Assembly (NCBI RefSeq): GCF_000377345.1
Contig: NZ_KB898047.1
Location: forward strand, 19,715 to 83,714
DNA from: Thioalkalivibrio sp. ALJ16
GTDB taxonomy: Bacteria; Pseudomonadota; Gammaproteobacteria; Ectothiorhodospirales; Ectothiorhodospiraceae
Direction: 5' to 3'
DNA: 64,000 nt
Shown: positions 1-10,215 of the stretch, piece by piece
How positions within the stretch are numbered: the stretch's first letter is position 1
Layout: each line of letters opens with the position of its first letter
Notes under the pieces: generated by a model
What the model was told of the DNA's origin: nothing
Seen by the model: the letters and a program-made list of their open reading frames with translations, nothing else
The model's database searches: none
Made by a program: the position numbers and the translations under genes

Positions 1-1859
<1,859 letters not shown>

Positions 1860-1906
1860 CGCGGCGCATCGGCAGACCCTGGCTCATTCTCCTGGCCCAG
1901 CCCCCG

Positions 1907-1937
1907 AAAGGCCCGCTTGCGCGGGCCTTTTTCTTTC
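1907..1937 (+). terminator. Rho-independent terminator of clpB
   Basis: Perfect 10-bp stem AAAGGCCCGC / GCGGGCCTTT with a TTGC loop, followed by a T-rich run. It sits between the clpB stop and the next gene on the same strand, so it most likely ends the clpB transcript. Confidence 0.85.
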
Positions 1938-2058
1938 TGTCCGGGGCGTGGGGCGCGCCCGGGGTGCCGGGATATTGCCCGGCACTTGCGGGTCTACGGA
2001 GAATGCGCCCCAGCCCCCGCGTCGGGGCAGGCGTCCACATCATTGCAAGGAGACCGGC

Positions 2059-2823
2059 ATGGGTGACCTGAACGGAAAGGTGTTTGTGATGACCGGCGGT
2101 GCCGGTGGCATTGGCGAGGCAACCGCAAGGCGGGCACACGCCGAGGGTGCGTGCGTGGTCATTACCGACCGCGAGGCCGCGCCGGTGGAGGCCATCGCCG
2201 CAGAACTGGGTGACCGCGCACTCGGATTGGCCGTGGATGTGACCCGGCGTACAGACAACGAGCGCATGGTCGCGGCCGCGCTGGAGCGCTTCGGGCACCT
2301 CGACGGGGCGTTCCTGAATGCCGGCATCGAGGGTGAGGTAGGCCCGTTCGACAGCCGTTCCGAGGCCGCCTGGGAGAAGGTCTTCGCGGTCAACGTGCAT
2401 GGCGTGCGTCTTGGCGTGGAGGCCGTCCTTCCTGCCCTGCGCCGCGGGCTGGGCGGCAGCATCGTGATGACCTCCAGCGTGGCCGGCTTGCGCGGGGCCG
2501 CCGGCCTGGCACCCTACGTGTCCAGCAAGCACGCGGTGGTCGGCATGATGAAATGCCTGGCCGCGGAGCTGGGGCCGGAGCACATTCGGGTCAATACGTT
2601 GAACCCGGGGCCGGTGGCCAATCGCATGATGCAGTCGATCGAGGAACAGGCGAACCCGGGGCACGGCGAAGAGGTGCACCAGTCCTTCGAGTCGCGCATC
2701 CCGCTGGGTCGTTACGTCAGCAACGAGGAGTGCGCCGGACTGGCCGTATTCCTATTATCCGATGCGGCGTCCGGCTGTACCGGCAACACCTACGTTGTCG
2801 ACGGCGGCCTTTGTGCCCAGTAG
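2059..2823 (+). CDS. SDR-family NAD(P)-dependent oxidoreductase
   Basis: A 254-residue classical short-chain dehydrogenase/reductase. The ATG at 2059 is chosen because AAGGAG lies 6 bases upstream and the Rossmann fold begins at once; the frame is open further upstream but has no domain there. Seen: cofactor motif TGGAGGIG (residues 12-19), NAG (87-89), catalytic Ser in TSS (139-140), and the active-site pair Tyr153/Lys157 in YVSSK. A PG motif follows, and the C-terminal end DGGLCAQ is typical of the family. Acidic Asp37 after the second beta strand (VITDRE) suggests NAD(H) preference, which is inference. The substrate cannot be read from the sequence. It stands alone between the clpB terminator and a chemoreceptor gene. 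Confidence 0.9.
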   Translation: MGDLNGKVFVMTGGAGGIGEATARRAHAEGACVVITDREAAPVEAIAAELGDRALGLAVDVTRRTDNERMVAAALERFGHLDGAFLNAGIEGEVGPFDSRSEAAWEKVFAVNVHGVRLGVEAVLPALRRGLGGSIVMTSSVAGLRGAAGLAPYVSSKHAVVGMMKCLAAELGPEHIRVNTLNPGPVANRMMQSIEEQANPGHGEEVHQSFESRIPLGRYVSNEECAGLAVFLLSDAASGCTGNTYVVDGGLCAQ

Positions 2824-2855
2824 CAGCGGCTTTGGGGTTGCGGTTGTACGTCCCG

Positions 2856-2887
2856 GGCACACAGGCACACAGGCACACAGGCACACA
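2856..2887. repeat. Four tandem copies of the 8-mer GGCACACA
   Basis: GGCACACA occurs four times head to tail in the gap between the dehydrogenase and the chemoreceptor gene, followed by a partial GGC. It looks like a simple-sequence tract that could vary in length by slippage. There is no promoter motif close enough to call it a phase-variation switch. Confidence 0.8.
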
Positions 2888-3063
2888 GGCGGGCAGGGCC
2901 GGACGGATGCACCGTTCCCGGACGTTGGCGGCACCGGAGGGGAGCGCGTGCCCCGCGACGGTGCGTGGATGTGGCGTGAGCTGTGATAAGTCAGGCCCCT
3001 TGAAACTGGCACGTGGATTGCTGAAACGGGAGGTTTATCCGTAACCAAAGGTCACCAAGAACC

Positions 3064-4494
3064 ATGCCCCTGTTTCCGGCCCTCAGCCCCCGCAGCAACA
3101 CCCGCAGCCAGCTCGCCCGTTTATTGGAGCGTCAGACCGAACGCGACTGGGACCTGACCCTGTCCTTTCGCGTGCAGCGGGTCGAGGCGATGATCGCCGA
3201 GCCCCTGGATCGCTTTGTCGGCAAACTGCACGAGGCGATCGGCCGCGCCTCGCGGGCGACCGTGGCGGTCGCCGACCGGGTGCCGGCCCTGGCCGATGCG
3301 GCCCGCGAGACCCGGGATCACAGCGGCCTGCTGAACGGGTCGGCCAACAGCATCGCCGCGGCCGCGGAGGAGATGGCCGCCACGCTGGAACAGGATCTGG
3401 CCCCGAACACCCAGCATGTGGCGCGGCTTGCGCGCCAGGTGGCGCAATCGACCTCGGAATGCGACCACTTCGGCGAGCATGCCTGGCAACGCGTGAACTC
3501 GATCGGGCAGGGGGTCGATACCCTGGCCGACCGGGTGGCCGCACTCAGCGAACAGGCGGATCAGATCGGGCAGATCATCGGCCTGATTGACGGCATTGCG
3601 AAGCAGACCAACCTGCTGGCGCTGAATGCCGCGATCGAGGCGGTCCGCGCCGGGCAGCATGGCGCCGGGTTCTCGGTGGTGGCCGACGAGGTCCGCCAGC
3701 TGGCGGATCAGACCGGCGCGGCGACGCGGCAGGTCCAGGCCTTGCTGGACCAGGTGCAAACCGGTGTGGGCGATACGGTGGCCGGGGTCGATGCCGTACG
3801 TGAGGACATGCAGCAGGGCCTGGAGGCGGTGCGTTCCACGCGCGATGGTCTGCGTGCCGCGCGTGAGGCCACCGATGAACTGGGCGACAGCATTCACCAG
3901 ATCGCCAGTGCCACCGAGCAGATGAGTTCCACGGCGAAGTCGGTGTCCGCGGATATCCAGCAGGTGGCCGGGGTAGCCGCGCGCATGGAGGGCAAGGCCC
4001 GCGAGGCCGGAGCCTTCAGCGACGAACTGGAGGCCCTGGCCAGCAGTGCGCTGGATGCGATCGGCGTGTTTCGCCTGGATATCCATCGGCGTGCCCGTGA
4101 ATGCGTGGAGTCGCTGGCCGCGCCGTTCCAGCGTGGCGAGCTGGATACGGCCACGCTCGAGGGCGCGATGCACCGTGCCCTGGCCGAACACCAGTTCCTG
4201 GAGCTGTTGTATGTGACCGACGCCAGTGGCCGGCAGGTCACGGCCAATATCGCACCGGACGGATTTGCCGCGCAGTACACCGGGACCGGGGCCGGCCAGG
4301 ACTGGTCCGGCCGCGAGTGGTTCCGCTGTGTGGCGGAGGATGGTGATACCTATGCCACGCCGCTGTACCGGTCGGCCGCGACCGGGACCTACTGCTTCAC
4401 CGTGGCGGTGCCGCTGCGTGCCAGCAACGGCACCCTGGGCGGTGTGCTGGCCGCAGATATCTCCCTGAGCGCGATCTACCGTATGCCAGAGTGA
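3064..4494 (+). CDS. Soluble methyl-accepting chemotaxis protein with C-terminal sensor domain
   Basis: A 476-residue chemoreceptor without a signal peptide or hydrophobic segment, so it should act in the cytoplasm on CheA/CheW. The signalling hairpin tip is at residues 177-213 ([20 protein letters not shown], then [14 protein letters not shown]), flanked by Ala/Gln/Glu-rich helices (about 60-340). After the signalling domain, residues about 350-476 form a separate alpha/beta region with [20 protein letters not shown] and [19 protein letters not shown], which resembles the distal half of a PDC/Cache sensor. A receptor with its sensor C-terminal to the signalling domain is a known but minority layout. 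The ligand is unknown. The ribosome-binding site is weak (AAGG about 14 bases upstream). Confidence 0.9.
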   Translation: MPLFPALSPRSNTRSQLARLLERQTERDWDLTLSFRVQRVEAMIAEPLDRFVGKLHEAIGRASRATVAVADRVPALADAARETRDHSGLLNGSANSIAAAAEEMAATLEQDLAPNTQHVARLARQVAQSTSECDHFGEHAWQRVNSIGQGVDTLADRVAALSEQADQIGQIIGLIDGIAKQTNLLALNAAIEAVRAGQHGAGFSVVADEVRQLADQTGAATRQVQALLDQVQTGVGDTVAGVDAVREDMQQGLEAVRSTRDGLRAAREATDELGDSIHQIASATEQMSSTAKSVSADIQQVAGVAARMEGKAREAGAFSDELEALASSALDAIGVFRLDIHRRARECVESLAAPFQRGELDTATLEGAMHRALAEHQFLELLYVTDASGRQVTANIAPDGFAAQYTGTGAGQDWSGREWFRCVAEDGDTYATPLYRSAATGTYCFTVAVPLRASNGTLGGVLAADISLSAIYRMPE

Positions 4495-4607
4495 CCGGGC
4501 GCCCCGGTACGGGCGGCTCCGTGGCACCCGCTCGGACCGCTCCCGAAGACCTGATCGGTTCCCGGCTGGCTACACTATGGCTACGTGCCGGTTGAAGGGA
4601 TGCAGGG

Positions 4608-5882
4608 ATGGGCGCAGCCAGGCTGTTGTGGATTGTGGGGCTGGGGGTGCTGCTGTCGGGGTGTGCACTGATCGATGCGCGCGAGCAGTTCGCGCGCATG
4701 GGCGGCGCCTGTGTGATCAGCGGGACGGTGGGCCCCGCAGTCGTGGAGCCCGCGGGCTCCGGGCCCTACGTGGTCGTGGTCTTTCGCGAGCCCGACGGGG
4801 CGGGGCGGGTGCCCGAGGCGGTGGACCACGTGCTCAGCGCGCATGGTGGCCGCTGGTTCTTCGCGCTGGAACCGGGCATCTACACCGTGGTGGCCTTTCG
4901 CGATGACGCCGGTGACGGGCTCCACCCGGCCGGTGCACCGGTGCAACGGCTGTCCGGGGGCGAGCCGCTGGAATGCGGTCCCGGGGTGCGCCTGAGCGGT
5001 CTCGACATCCCGGTGGCGGGGGAGGATCGCCTGGCCCACGCCATCGACCTCGCGCCGCTACGCGGGCGCCAGGATACGGATGCCGCGGGCCCGGCGGCTC
5101 TGGGGCGGGTGACCGCCTACGGCGAGATCGTGCACCTGTCCGATCCGCGGTTTGACCGCGCGGTGGCGCGTGGCAGTCAGTGGCGGCCGCTGGACTTCGT
5201 GCTGGCGGGACATGCCGGCGTGTATTTCCTGGAACCCTACGACCCCGAGCGGACCCCGGTGCTGTTCATCCACGGGATGAACGGCTCGCCGCGCGACTTC
5301 ACGACCCTGCTCGAGCAGCTGGACCGGGATCGCTATCAGCCGTGGTTCTTCTACTACGCCTCCGGCCTGCCGCTACGTTCCTCGGCGGCCTACCTCGCCC
5401 AGATCGTGGAGGAGCTGGAGGTGCGCCATAACGTGGAGCAATTGCCGGTGGTGGCTCACAGCATGGGCGGGCTGATTGCGCTTGGTTTTCTGCAGGAACG
5501 GGCACAGCGGGCCGCCACGGTGCCGCAGCTGATCACCCTTGCAACCCCCTGGGGCGGCCACGAACGCGCCCAGCAGGGGGTCGAGCGTTCCCCGGTGGTG
5601 ATCCCGGTGTGGCGCGACATGGCCGTGGGCAGTGGCTACCTCGAGACGTTGTTCGCGGAACCGGCGCTGGATGCCACGCAGCTGCATCTGCTGTTCGGCT
5701 ACCAGCGCGGCGAAGGCGCGGCCCGCGCCACGGCGGATGGCGTGGTTTCGCTGGTCAGTGTGCTGCATCCGCCAGCGCAGCAGGCGGCCACGTCCGTCTT
5801 TGGCGTACCGGCTACGCATGAAGGTATCCTGTCGCACCCGATGACGCTGGAGCGCGTTACCCAGCTGCTGGAGGCACCCTGA
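4608..5882 (+). CDS. Lipoprotein alpha/beta-hydrolase (lipase/acyltransferase-like)
   Basis: A 424-residue protein with a lipoprotein signal: short hydrophobic stretch then LLSGC, with Cys19 as the predicted lipidated residue. Residues about 30-150 form a beta-rich region that does not match a family I recognise. From about residue 205 an alpha/beta-hydrolase fold begins: oxyanion-hole motif FIHGMNG (about 220) and nucleophile elbow AHSMGG with Ser285. A catalytic His is likely near the C-terminus (GVPATHEGILSH). The C-terminal half resembles PGAP1-like or triacylglycerol-lipase-like hydrolases. Location would be the inner face of the outer membrane or the periplasmic side of the inner membrane. 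GGGATGCAGGG lies just upstream of the ATG. Substrate unknown. Confidence 0.82.
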   Translation: MGAARLLWIVGLGVLLSGCALIDAREQFARMGGACVISGTVGPAVVEPAGSGPYVVVVFREPDGAGRVPEAVDHVLSAHGGRWFFALEPGIYTVVAFRDDAGDGLHPAGAPVQRLSGGEPLECGPGVRLSGLDIPVAGEDRLAHAIDLAPLRGRQDTDAAGPAALGRVTAYGEIVHLSDPRFDRAVARGSQWRPLDFVLAGHAGVYFLEPYDPERTPVLFIHGMNGSPRDFTTLLEQLDRDRYQPWFFYYASGLPLRSSAAYLAQIVEELEVRHNVEQLPVVAHSMGGLIALGFLQERAQRAATVPQLITLATPWGGHERAQQGVERSPVVIPVWRDMAVGSGYLETLFAEPALDATQLHLLFGYQRGEGAARATADGVVSLVSVLHPPAQQAATSVFGVPATHEGILSHPMTLERVTQLLEAP

Positions 5883-6014
5883 TCCAGCGGATCGACCGGC
5901 GCGCTCCGGGAGAGGCCGGATACCGGGTTGCAACGTCGGTCGGGGGATTTGAGTAAGCTGGGGGCCATACCGGCTTCGGGCTCGAACCGGGTGGGGCAGA
6001 CAGCAGGGGACGCC

Positions 6015-7181
6015 ATGCAGTTATTCGAATGCGAGGTTTGCCACCAGGCCGTGTATTTCGACAACACGGTCTGTACCAGCTGCGGGCACCGGCTGGGCTT
6101 TCGCCCGGATGCCCTGGAACTCTCGGCACTGGTGATGGCGGGGGATGCGAACGATGCCCGCGGGCGTCCGATTCCGGGCGGGCTGTGGCGGGTCGCGGAT
6201 GACCCGGCCGAGCGTCTGTACCGGCAGTGCCGTCACTATGCCGTTGATGCGGTCTGCAACTGGCTGGTGCCGTATGACGACCCGGAACGCTTCTGCCGCG
6301 CCTGCCGTCTGAACCGGACCATTCCGGATCTCAGTGTCCCCGGCAATGCGCGTCTGTGGGAACGCCTGGAGGTGGAGAAGCGGCGGCTGGTCTACGGCCT
6401 GCTGCGGCTGGGGCTGCCGGTACTCCCCAGAAAGAACGATCCCGCGGGCCTGGCATTCGATTTTCTCGCGGACCCGAACCCCGATTTCCACGAGGGCGGG
6501 GGCGTGATGACCGGCCATGCGAACGGGCTGATTACGCTCAACATTGCCGAGGCCGATCCCGCGGTGCGCGAGCGCATGCGCGAGGCGATGGCGGAGCCGT
6601 ATCGCACGATCCTCGGGCATTTTCGGCACGAGTCCGCGCACTACTACTGGGACCGCCTGATCCGCGATACCCACTGGCATACGGCGTTTCGCGAGCGCTT
6701 CGGTGACGAGCGCGAGGACTACGACGAGGCTTTGCGGCGCCATTACGCCGGAGGGCCGCCGGCTGACTGGCAGGACGCCTTCGTCTCGGCCTATGCCAGT
6801 TCCCACCCCTGGGAGGACTGGGCGGAGACCTGGGCACACTACATGCACATCGTGGATACTCTGGATACGGCGGCGGCCTACGGCATGGACATCGTGCCCC
6901 GGGCCGGGCCCTCGGCGCGGCTGCGGGCCGCGGGCGGGCACCCGGCGTTCGATGCCTACGCCACGGTGGAATTCGACCTGCTGATCGACCACTGGCTGCC
7001 GCTGGCCGGCGCCCTGAACAGCCTCAACCGCAGCATGGGCCATCCCCATGTCTATCCGTTTGTTCTGACCGCGGTGGCCATCGAGAAGCTGGCCTTCGTG
7101 CATCGGGTTATTCAGGATTTCCGCACTGCCACACGTGCCGAGGCGTCGTGGACGCGGTCGCCGCAGGCCTCGAGCCTCTGA
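6015..7181 (+). CDS. Putative zinc-binding metallopeptidase with N-terminal zinc ribbon
   Basis: A 388-residue cytoplasmic protein. The ATG at 6015 is chosen because the zinc ribbon starts at once (CEVC at residues 6-9, CTSC about 20-23); the open frame continues upstream without domain content. A second Cys cluster with CxxC (FCRAC) follows near residue 95. The central motif HESAH (205-209) is an HExxH metalloprotease signature. The family (a putative zinc-binding peptidase group seen in many proteobacteria) is known only from sequence, so peptidase activity is inferred from the motif. The conserved C-terminal part contains WEDWAETWAHYMHI, a likely third metal ligand region. It precedes the BCCT carrier gene by 57 bases and could share its transcript. 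Confidence 0.85.
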   Translation: MQLFECEVCHQAVYFDNTVCTSCGHRLGFRPDALELSALVMAGDANDARGRPIPGGLWRVADDPAERLYRQCRHYAVDAVCNWLVPYDDPERFCRACRLNRTIPDLSVPGNARLWERLEVEKRRLVYGLLRLGLPVLPRKNDPAGLAFDFLADPNPDFHEGGGVMTGHANGLITLNIAEADPAVRERMREAMAEPYRTILGHFRHESAHYYWDRLIRDTHWHTAFRERFGDEREDYDEALRRHYAGGPPADWQDAFVSAYASSHPWEDWAETWAHYMHIVDTLDTAAAYGMDIVPRAGPSARLRAAGGHPAFDAYATVEFDLLIDHWLPLAGALNSLNRSMGHPHVYPFVLTAVAIEKLAFVHRVIQDFRTATRAEASWTRSPQASSL

Positions 7182-7238
7182 CCGCGGAGCCGTGTCCGCG
7201 ACCCCGTACCCCGCGCGGTCGCATGAAAAGGACCCAGG

Positions 7239-8894
7239 ATGTATAACGTCGCCACCCGCGGCCCGTTCAAGGGCCTGAATCCTCGAGTCGCCCCGCTGGC
7301 CCTGGTGCTGGTGGTGATTATCGCTCTGCTGGGGGTGTACCGCACCGAGGAGCTGGGCACGGTCGTGGGCGATGCGCGCAGCTTCGTCACGCCGTTTCTG
7401 GAGTGGTACTACGTGGTCGTCATGGCCTTTTTTCTGGTCATGGTGGTGTGGCTCGGTATCGGGCGCTACAAGAACGTCCGCCTGGGTCGGGACGACGAAG
7501 TGCCGGAGTTCACCACGTTGTCCTGGCTGTCGATGCTGTTTGCCGCCGGCATGGGGGTGGGGCTTCTGTTCTGGGCCGTGGCGGAGCCGCTGTCGCACTA
7601 TGGCGGGAATCCCTTTCTCTCCGGCAACGACGACCGCGCTGCCGCAGCCGACATGTCCATGGTGCTGACCTATTTCCACTGGGGGCTGAACGCCTGGGGC
7701 GTGTTCGCGCTGCTGGCGCTGATCCTCGCCTATTTCGGGTTTCGCAAGGGTCAGCCACTGGCGTTGCGTTCCGCGCTGCATCCCTTGATCGGAAAGTACA
7801 GCCACACCTGGCCGGGAGATCTGGTCGACCTGCTGGCGATCATCGCCACCGTGTTTGGCATTGCGACTACGCTGGGGCTGGGCATCCAGCAGCTGGAGAC
7901 CGGGCTGGCGCATACTATCGGGCTCTCGCTGGAAGGCGACCGCGGGCTGCTGATGCTGACGGCACTGCTGACGGTGGTGGCCATCGTCTCGGTGGTCGCC
8001 GGCATGCAGTCCGGTGTGCAGCGGGTCAGCCAGGCCAATCTGTGGTTCAGCGTCGCCCTGCTGGGGCTGCTGCTGATCTGGGGGCCAACCCAGTACCTGC
8101 TGGCCCTGGTGGTGCAGTCCAGCGGTAGCTACCTGCAGAACCTGCTGGGCCTGTCGCTGTACACCCATGCCCACCATATGGATGAATGGCATTCCGACTG
8201 GACCGTCTTCTACTGGGGCTGGTGGCTGGCCTGGGCACCGTTCGTGGGCCTGTTCATCGCCCGCATCTCGCGGGGGCGCACGCTGCGCGAGTTCGTGATG
8301 GGGGTCCTGCTGGTGCCGACCCTGATTACGTTCTTCTGGCTGGCTCTGCTGGGGGGCACAGCCCTGCATGCCGAGGTGGAAGGGATCGGGAATATCGCCG
8401 AGCGCGTATCCGAGGACCTGACCATGGCGACCTTTGCCACCATGGAGACCCTGGAGCCATGGCTGATCGCAAAGACCGGGGCGATCCTGATTACGATCCT
8501 GATCGCCACCTACCTGCTGACCTCGGCGAACGCCGGCATCGTGGTGATCAACACCCTGTTGGCCCACGGGTCCACTGAACACCGTTCGGTGCACCTGATC
8601 CTGTGGGGGGCGATGATCGGGCTGGTGACGGGTGTGCTGCTGCTGGCCGGGGGGCTGGAGGTCCTGCAGAACGCGGTCATCCTGGCTGCGCTGCCGTTCT
8701 CGCTGGTCATGCTGATGATGGTCGTGGGGCTGGTCCGCGGTCTGGAGACGGAGCGCTTTGCCCCGCGGCCCGGCGAGCACACCATTGTGCCGAGCGAGCC
8801 ATGGACCATCCCGCCTGATCGGGTCCACGAGGATTTCGATGTGGACGACGATGTCCCCGAGGCCCAAGACGAAGACGACCGCCGGGTTCCCTGA
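7239..8894 (+). CDS. BCCT-family betaine/choline/carnitine transporter
   Basis: A 551-residue inner-membrane carrier with about twelve hydrophobic segments. The family imports compatible solutes such as glycine betaine or choline by sodium or proton symport. Seen: GMGVGLLFWAVAEP (residues 104-117), the Gly-rich unwound helix of the substrate and sodium sites; and the family signature DWTVFYWGWW followed by LAWAPFVGLFIARISRGRT (about 325-350). The C-terminal tail is acidic (DVDDDVPEAQDEDD) rather than long and basic as in osmosensing BetP, so osmosensing of the BetP kind is not evident. Start supported by AAAGGA 6 bases upstream of the ATG. The solute cannot be decided; betaine is most likely in a salt-adapted organism (inference). 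Confidence 0.93.
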   Translation: MYNVATRGPFKGLNPRVAPLALVLVVIIALLGVYRTEELGTVVGDARSFVTPFLEWYYVVVMAFFLVMVVWLGIGRYKNVRLGRDDEVPEFTTLSWLSMLFAAGMGVGLLFWAVAEPLSHYGGNPFLSGNDDRAAAADMSMVLTYFHWGLNAWGVFALLALILAYFGFRKGQPLALRSALHPLIGKYSHTWPGDLVDLLAIIATVFGIATTLGLGIQQLETGLAHTIGLSLEGDRGLLMLTALLTVVAIVSVVAGMQSGVQRVSQANLWFSVALLGLLLIWGPTQYLLALVVQSSGSYLQNLLGLSLYTHAHHMDEWHSDWTVFYWGWWLAWAPFVGLFIARISRGRTLREFVMGVLLVPTLITFFWLALLGGTALHAEVEGIGNIAERVSEDLTMATFATMETLEPWLIAKTGAILITILIATYLLTSANAGIVVINTLLAHGSTEHRSVHLILWGAMIGLVTGVLLLAGGLEVLQNAVILAALPFSLVMLMMVVGLVRGLETERFAPRPGEHTIVPSEPWTIPPDRVHEDFDVDDDVPEAQDEDDRRVP

Positions 8895-8925
8895 CGGTCC
8901 GGCCTTCCACCACGACGAACACCGT

Positions 8926-9076
8926 AAAGAGCGATTAACAGGAGCTGGGAAGACGGGAAGAATGAATGGTCGGAACCCCTTGCGCTTAGCGGGGGGGGTG
9001 TTCAGGGCTATGCATCCAATGCACCGTCATCCAAATAGCTCCTTCCGACCTTCCCTTCTTCCTGTAAATGCTCTTT
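8926..9076. repeat. Dispersed inverted-repeat element, copy 1
   Basis: A 151-bp element whose left arm (8926-8965, AAAGAGCGATTAACAGGA then GGGAAGACGGGAAGA) is an imperfect reverse complement of the right arm (9041-9076, ending TTCCTGTAAATGCTCTTT). A second copy with the same arms and an unrelated centre is at 16183-16297. It begins 31 bases after the BCCT stop and fills most of the 304-base gap. The remainder of the gap (9077-9198) holds no recognisable gene. Confidence 0.8.
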
Positions 9077-9198
9077 GGTTTTTCGGGCGCTTGGTGGTGA
9101 GCCGCTGGAAAGGCCCGCGCATCCTGCGGCCGCTTTCGGGTGGGTGGGGCTTGCCGTAGCCTGTGCGCCCATCGTCAACCGAACCGCGAGAGGAACCC

Positions 9199-9483
9199 AT
9201 GAGCGATACCCTGCAGTTGTCCGGCGAACTGATCCAGAAGGTCCAGGATCTGCTGACCGAGGTGGACCCGAAGGCGCAGCAGCCCATCGTGGCGGTACAG
9301 TACCTGGCCGCGATCACGGGGTTCATGGTTGCGCAGATGCCGGAGTCGGTGAACGAGCGCAAGGACTACCTGAAGCAGCTGTCGCAGTTTGCCGAGTCAG
9401 TCTTTGTCGATGTGGAGAGCCGCAAGCAGGCCGCCCCGCCGCCACAGGCGGCCAGCGGCGTATGGCGCCCCGGCGACAGCTGA
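9199..9483 (+). CDS. Small hypothetical protein
   Basis: A 94-residue protein of unknown family. The ATG at 9199 is preceded by GAGAGGA at a good distance. The sequence is mostly amphipathic helix (ELIQKVQDLLTEVDPKAQQP, later MPESVNERKDYLKQLSQF) with a flexible Ala/Pro/Gln-rich tail (residues about 76-94). There is no signal peptide, no Cys and no membrane segment. It faces the TM2 gene convergently with 24 bases between the stops. A coding call rests on the ribosome-binding site, strong third-position GC bias and clean gene boundaries. I cannot suggest a function. Confidence 0.65.
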   Translation: MSDTLQLSGELIQKVQDLLTEVDPKAQQPIVAVQYLAAITGFMVAQMPESVNERKDYLKQLSQFAESVFVDVESRKQAAPPPQAASGVWRPGDS

Positions 9484-9507
9484 TCGACCGACGGCCCGAA
9501 CTCGCGG

Positions 9508-10086
9508 TCAGTCCTCGCCGGTGTCCGGCTTCCGGTCACGGCGCATCTGCCGCAGCATGGCCTCCTGTTCATTGAAGCTGGGCATGCGGCTGCGCCCGCC
9601 CACGTCGCGATCGCGGACGTTGGCACCGGCGGGGCCCGGGTGGCCCGCCTTTTCACTCTCCTTGATGCGCTGGTATTCCTCGAGTTCGCGGCGGGCATCC
9701 TCGTCGCTGGTGTAGCGGCCGCGATAGTCCTGCGGCGGCTTGTGGCCGCGGCGCAGGAACACCTGCTTGCGCAGTTCCTTGTTGTAGTCGGTCACCCGTC
9801 GGTCAATCCACCACAGGTCCACGCCTGCCCACAGCAGGGCCGCGCCGAGGGGGATTAGCCACCAGGCGGCCGGGGCCAACACGGCCAGGCCTATCGTGGT
9901 GGCGGTGAGCAGCGGGAAGCCGGCGCCGCCCAGGGGGTCGCGCAGGTAGAAGCGGTGCAGCCCCAGCGGGAACAGGACCCAGGCCGCGTAGGCCGCCGGG
10001 CGCGTGCGCATCTCGCGTGCCAGCCGTGCATTGACCGCCTGCAGGCCACCGCCTTCGAGATCGAGTTCCTTCCAGGCCTTGCTCAT
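9508..10086 (-). CDS. TM2-domain membrane protein
   Basis: A 192-residue protein with a TM2-type segment: two hydrophobic helices (about residues 30-85) around FPLGLHRFYLRDPLGG, the Gly/His/Phe motif of the family. The N-terminal part is soluble; after the membrane pair comes a charged cytoplasmic tail rich in Arg, Glu and Asp. The ATG at 10086 is chosen because GGAGGCAGGG lies directly upstream; the open frame extends further without signal or domain. It follows gpsA on the same strand with 129 bases between, so it may be at the end of the secB-gpsA transcript or separate. Function unknown. Confidence 0.75.
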   Translation of the reverse strand: MSKAWKELDLEGGGLQAVNARLAREMRTRPAAYAAWVLFPLGLHRFYLRDPLGGAGFPLLTATTIGLAVLAPAAWWLIPLGAALLWAGVDLWWIDRRVTDYNKELRKQVFLRRGHKPPQDYRGRYTSDEDARRELEEYQRIKESEKAGHPGPAGANVRDRDVGGRSRMPSFNEQEAMLRQMRRDRKPDTGED

Positions 10087-10215
10087 CCCTGCCTCCATTG
10101 CGTTCGCGTGGGGTTCCACGGTAGCTGCATCCGGGGGGCGGGGCGATTGTGCGGGTGGCGTGCGGGGATTTTGTGGCGCGGCGCTCCAAGGAAGCACGGA
10201 TGTGCCCGTGGGTCC

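Noticed and set aside
1948..2058. Upstream extension of the SDR gene
   Set aside because: The frame is open but Pro/Arg/Gly-rich, and the ribosome-binding site and Rossmann fold point to the ATG at 2059.
2856..2887. CRISPR array
   Set aside because: The 8-base units are contiguous without spacers and no cas gene is present.
6021..8867. A 948-residue open frame on the minus strand, opposite the metallopeptidase and BCCT genes
   Set aside because: It is the antisense shadow of two well-supported genes: rich in Gln/His/Gly/Arg, no domain, and both plus-strand genes have motifs and ribosome-binding sites.
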